This document shows, in pieces, positions 62,114 to 64,000 of a stretch of DNA of 64,000 bases; the first letter of the stretch is position 1; each line of letters starts with the position of its first letter. The DNA is from CAYJBH01 sp964369965 (GTDB taxonomy: Bacteria > Bacillota > Clostridia > Oscillospirales > Ruminococcaceae). Under the pieces are notes generated by a model. That model worked only from the letters and a program-made list of their open reading frames with translations. It did no database searches and was not told the DNA's origin. The translations under genes and the position numbers were made by a program. Location of the stretch: assembly GCA_964369965.1 (NCBI GenBank), contig CAYJGF010000005.1, positions 1 through 64,000 on the forward strand, given 5' to 3'.

Positions 62114-64000
62114 GTGCAGAATAATAACACCTTTGTTGCAAAACGACGCGCCGCCATTGTCATGACATGTGTCCTTGTAATTGTGGCGATCCTATGCATT
62201 ATAAACCGATCAAACAGCACTTTTTTTGTGAACTTTTTCGGCGATTCTTTTGAGACGTCGGCGGGCGTAGAGGTTGAAACACCGCAGGGCACAAATGTAT
62301 TGACGATACACGCTTATGAGGACGAAATAACTACGGTTAGTTTAAAGCAACTCACCTTTGAAAAAGGGGTGTATTCCTTTGACTTTCAATACGACACCGC
62401 CCACGATGGCATAAACTTTTATATCAGAAGTCTCAACTATCTAAACCCCGACAATTCAAACGAAAAAATCTTTTTTGAGGAAGAAATATCACCCCAAAAC
62501 ACCTATATATCAGGCGAAATAACCTTTGATAGGGCTGTGAATGATACCGAGGTTTTAGCCGTTCTTCCGGCAGGGGCTACACTCTCGATAGGCAGGGTGA
62601 GTTTTTCCTCCGATGAGGTGTATTATAATGACTATTTTGTTTTATTATTGCTCTTTATAATAGGTTACCTCTTCTTTATATATATTCTGTTTTCCAAAAG
62701 GACATTCTGCTCCTCGGTTGTGTTTTCAGATGATGTTATATCCGGCAGACGTGCTTTTTTCGCCCTCTCCTTTGTGTTTTTATCGCTTTCATTTTTCATC
62801 ATATACCCGATGATGCACGAGACATTTTTCGGCGGACATGATTTTATCTATCATCTCAATCGGATTGAGGGTATAAAATCGGCTCTTTTATCCGGTCAAT
62901 TCCCCGTCAGGATACATCCCGACCAACTCGCAGGGTATGGCTACGCTAACGGTGTGTTTTATCCCGAACTTTTTTTGTACTTCCCTGCACTTCTTCGCAT
63001 ACTGGGCATGTCGCTCAAAAACTCCTACATAACCTTTATCTTCGTTATAAATATTATGACGGTGGTTCTCGCATACATATCCTTTTCACGGCTTTTTCGC
63101 TCACGGTATGCCGGCGTTCTCTGCGCGGTGGTCTACGCATTAAACCCCTACCGACTCGCCAATTTATACGAACGCAGTGCATTGGGTGAGTTCATCGCCG
63201 CCGCATTTTTTCCGGTGGTTTTATACGGTTTGTACTGTATTATATTTGGGGACAAAAAGCGATGGGGTTGGCTGGTTTTGGGTGCGAGCGGTCTTCTGCA
63301 AAGCCACATTCTGTCGACCGAATTAGCATTGTTGTTTTGTGTATTTGTCTGTCTTATATCCATCAAGCGACTTTTTAACAACGACTTTCGATTTTTATCC
63401 TTAATAAAAGCCGGTGTTTTTTGCGTTTTAATTAACCTTTGGTTTATACTGCCGTTTTTAATAATGGCGGTGCAGATTGACATTGCGGTTTTCAACATGT
63501 CACCGGTGCTGTCCCTCAAAGCGGTGAGGGATGTTGACGAGCTTTTTTCAATAGGGTTTCTTTCCAACTACCGAGAGGCGATAAACGGTGTCGCCACAAG
63601 TGGCATAGGCGTCACCTATCTAATTGCCACAGTAATGTTTTGTGTCTATGCAATATTGAACTACAGGGTGGATGCTCGCCATAAAAACTTGTTGCACCTC
63701 GGTGCTTTTTCCACTTTTGTAGTTGTATTTTTCACATTTGCGACAACCGCATTTTTCCCTTTTGATGAGGTACAAAGCATACCTATTATTAAAGACATAA
63801 TAGGTGCAATACAGATGCCCAACCGTCTTATTGTATTTGTGATGCTGTTTGCAAATGTTTTGGTAGGGGTTTGCCTTTTAATCTACACAAAAAAAGGGAA
63901 GCAAAGAATGTACGCGAGTATGATGGCTATGATTTTCACCGTCGTCATCAGCTGGGTTTATCTTAACGGAGTTACGGTGCAACCGTACCATGCGGATTTT
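62114..64000 (+). CDS. Large membrane protein with PTPS-related/YfhO-like domain, partial
   Basis: Starts at GTG 62114 with AAGGAG seven bases upstream and is open to the end of the window (629 codons, no stop). One N-terminal anchor, a ~140-residue outside beta-rich domain, then at least nine membrane helices. The segment FGGHDFIYHLNRIEGIKSAL followed by QFPVRIHPDQLAGYGYANG and VFYPELFLYFPALL matches the PTPS_related membrane family, GT-C-like proteins near YfhO. After a GT2 of the polyprenyl-phosphate type, it may be a sugar transferase acting outside the membrane; this is inference. Confidence 0.78.
   Translation, partial: MQNNNTFVAKRRAAIVMTCVLVIVAILCIINRSNSTFFVNFFGDSFETSAGVEVETPQGTNVLTIHAYEDEITTVSLKQLTFEKGVYSFDFQYDTAHDGINFYIRSLNYLNPDNSNEKIFFEEEISPQNTYISGEITFDRAVNDTEVLAVLPAGATLSIGRVSFSSDEVYYNDYFVLLLLFIIGYLFFIYILFSKRTFCSSVVFSDDVISGRRAFFALSFVFLSLSFFIIYPMMHETFFGGHDFIYHLNRIEGIKSALLSGQFPVRIHPDQLAGYGYANGVFYPELFLYFPALLRILGMSLKNSYITFIFVINIMTVVLAYISFSRLFRSRYAGVLCAVVYALNPYRLANLYERSALGEFIAAAFFPVVLYGLYCIIFGDKKRWGWLVLGASGLLQSHILSTELALLFCVFVCLISIKRLFNNDFRFLSLIKAGVFCVLINLWFILPFLIMAVQIDIAVFNMSPVLSLKAVRDVDELFSIGFLSNYREAINGVATSGIGVTYLIATVMFCVYAILNYRVDARHKNLLHLGAFSTFVVVFFTFATTAFFPFDEVQSIPIIKDIIGAIQMPNRLIVFVMLFANVLVGVCLLIYTKKGKQRMYASMMAMIFTVVISWVYLNGVTVQPYHADF

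Noticed and set aside
1..64000. Anti-phage system, prophage, integrative element or IS element
   Set aside because: No transposase, integrase, restriction, toxin-antitoxin, nuclease-helicase or phage gene was recognised on either strand.

Overview
The window looks like a chromosomal piece of a spore-forming anaerobic member of the Clostridia (Bacillota), probably from a draft or metagenome assembly because it carries a 10-N scaffold gap inside spoIID (13631-13640). The assignment rests on spoIID and a spoIIQ-type gene, obg next to mini-RNase III (mrnC), rex, formate-tetrahydrofolate ligase, acetate kinase, strong AGGAGG-type ribosome binding sites, frequent GTG/TTG starts, and the absence of oxygen-respiration genes. 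No tRNA, rRNA, CRISPR array, transposase or integrase was seen.

Layout. 1-5.8 kb: two tandem, recently duplicated genes for large secreted glycine-rich beta-helix proteins, each with its own near-identical terminator and promoter. 5.8-12.2 kb: transporters and membrane proteins (PTS IIC-like, TVP38/DedA-like, AEC), fhs, and on the other strand cdd-rsmA, then dCMP deaminase. 12.2-20.5 kb: sporulation block with spoIID, a GHL10-type glycosidase-like protein, spoIIQ, a degenerate P-type-ATPase-like protein that has lost its catalytic motifs, and rlmB. 20.5-36.4 kb, plus strand: metY-like, recA, nnr, a TIM-barrel isomerase, upp, a nonulosonic-acid (sialic/legionaminic-like) segment (neuC, two Gfo/Idh oxidoreductases, CMP-sugar synthetase), a two-component system, a DHH phosphoesterase, proS and an aldo/keto reductase. 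36.4-49.1 kb, minus strand: CoA-disulfide reductase with rhodanese domain, a second sugar segment (CBS-nucleotidyltransferase, LegC-type aminotransferase, a membrane protein, a GtrA-HAD fusion), RDD protein, SppA, a GT4 glycosyltransferase, MsrA-MsrB lipoprotein, YhhN protein and a GPH symporter. 49.2-59.2 kb: C_GCAxxG_C_C protein and a membrane protein on plus; then on minus a long run ackA-acn-icd-rex-DUF1015-punA-obg-mrnC joining acetate and citrate-branch metabolism to the NADH-sensing repressor Rex. 59.4-64 kb, plus: a small helical protein and a surface-polysaccharide triad (FAD oxidoreductase, GT2, large membrane protein running off the end).

Beyond the genes, two DNA-level patterns stand out. 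(1) A 161-bp imperfect-palindrome element occurs three times (15673, 30458, 50798) with a near-constant core but different outer stems that remain self-complementary in each copy, as expected of a selected hairpin or structured RNA; a short hairpin at 59922 looks like a collapsed relative. (2) A 17-bp palindrome TTGACC-N5-GGTCAA occurs six times perfectly and four times with one mismatch, all between 11.57 and 20.79 kb around the sporulation genes, in coding (different reading frames) and noncoding DNA; none was found elsewhere in the window by eye. Together with the pseudo-ATPase, these are the best candidates for something undescribed.
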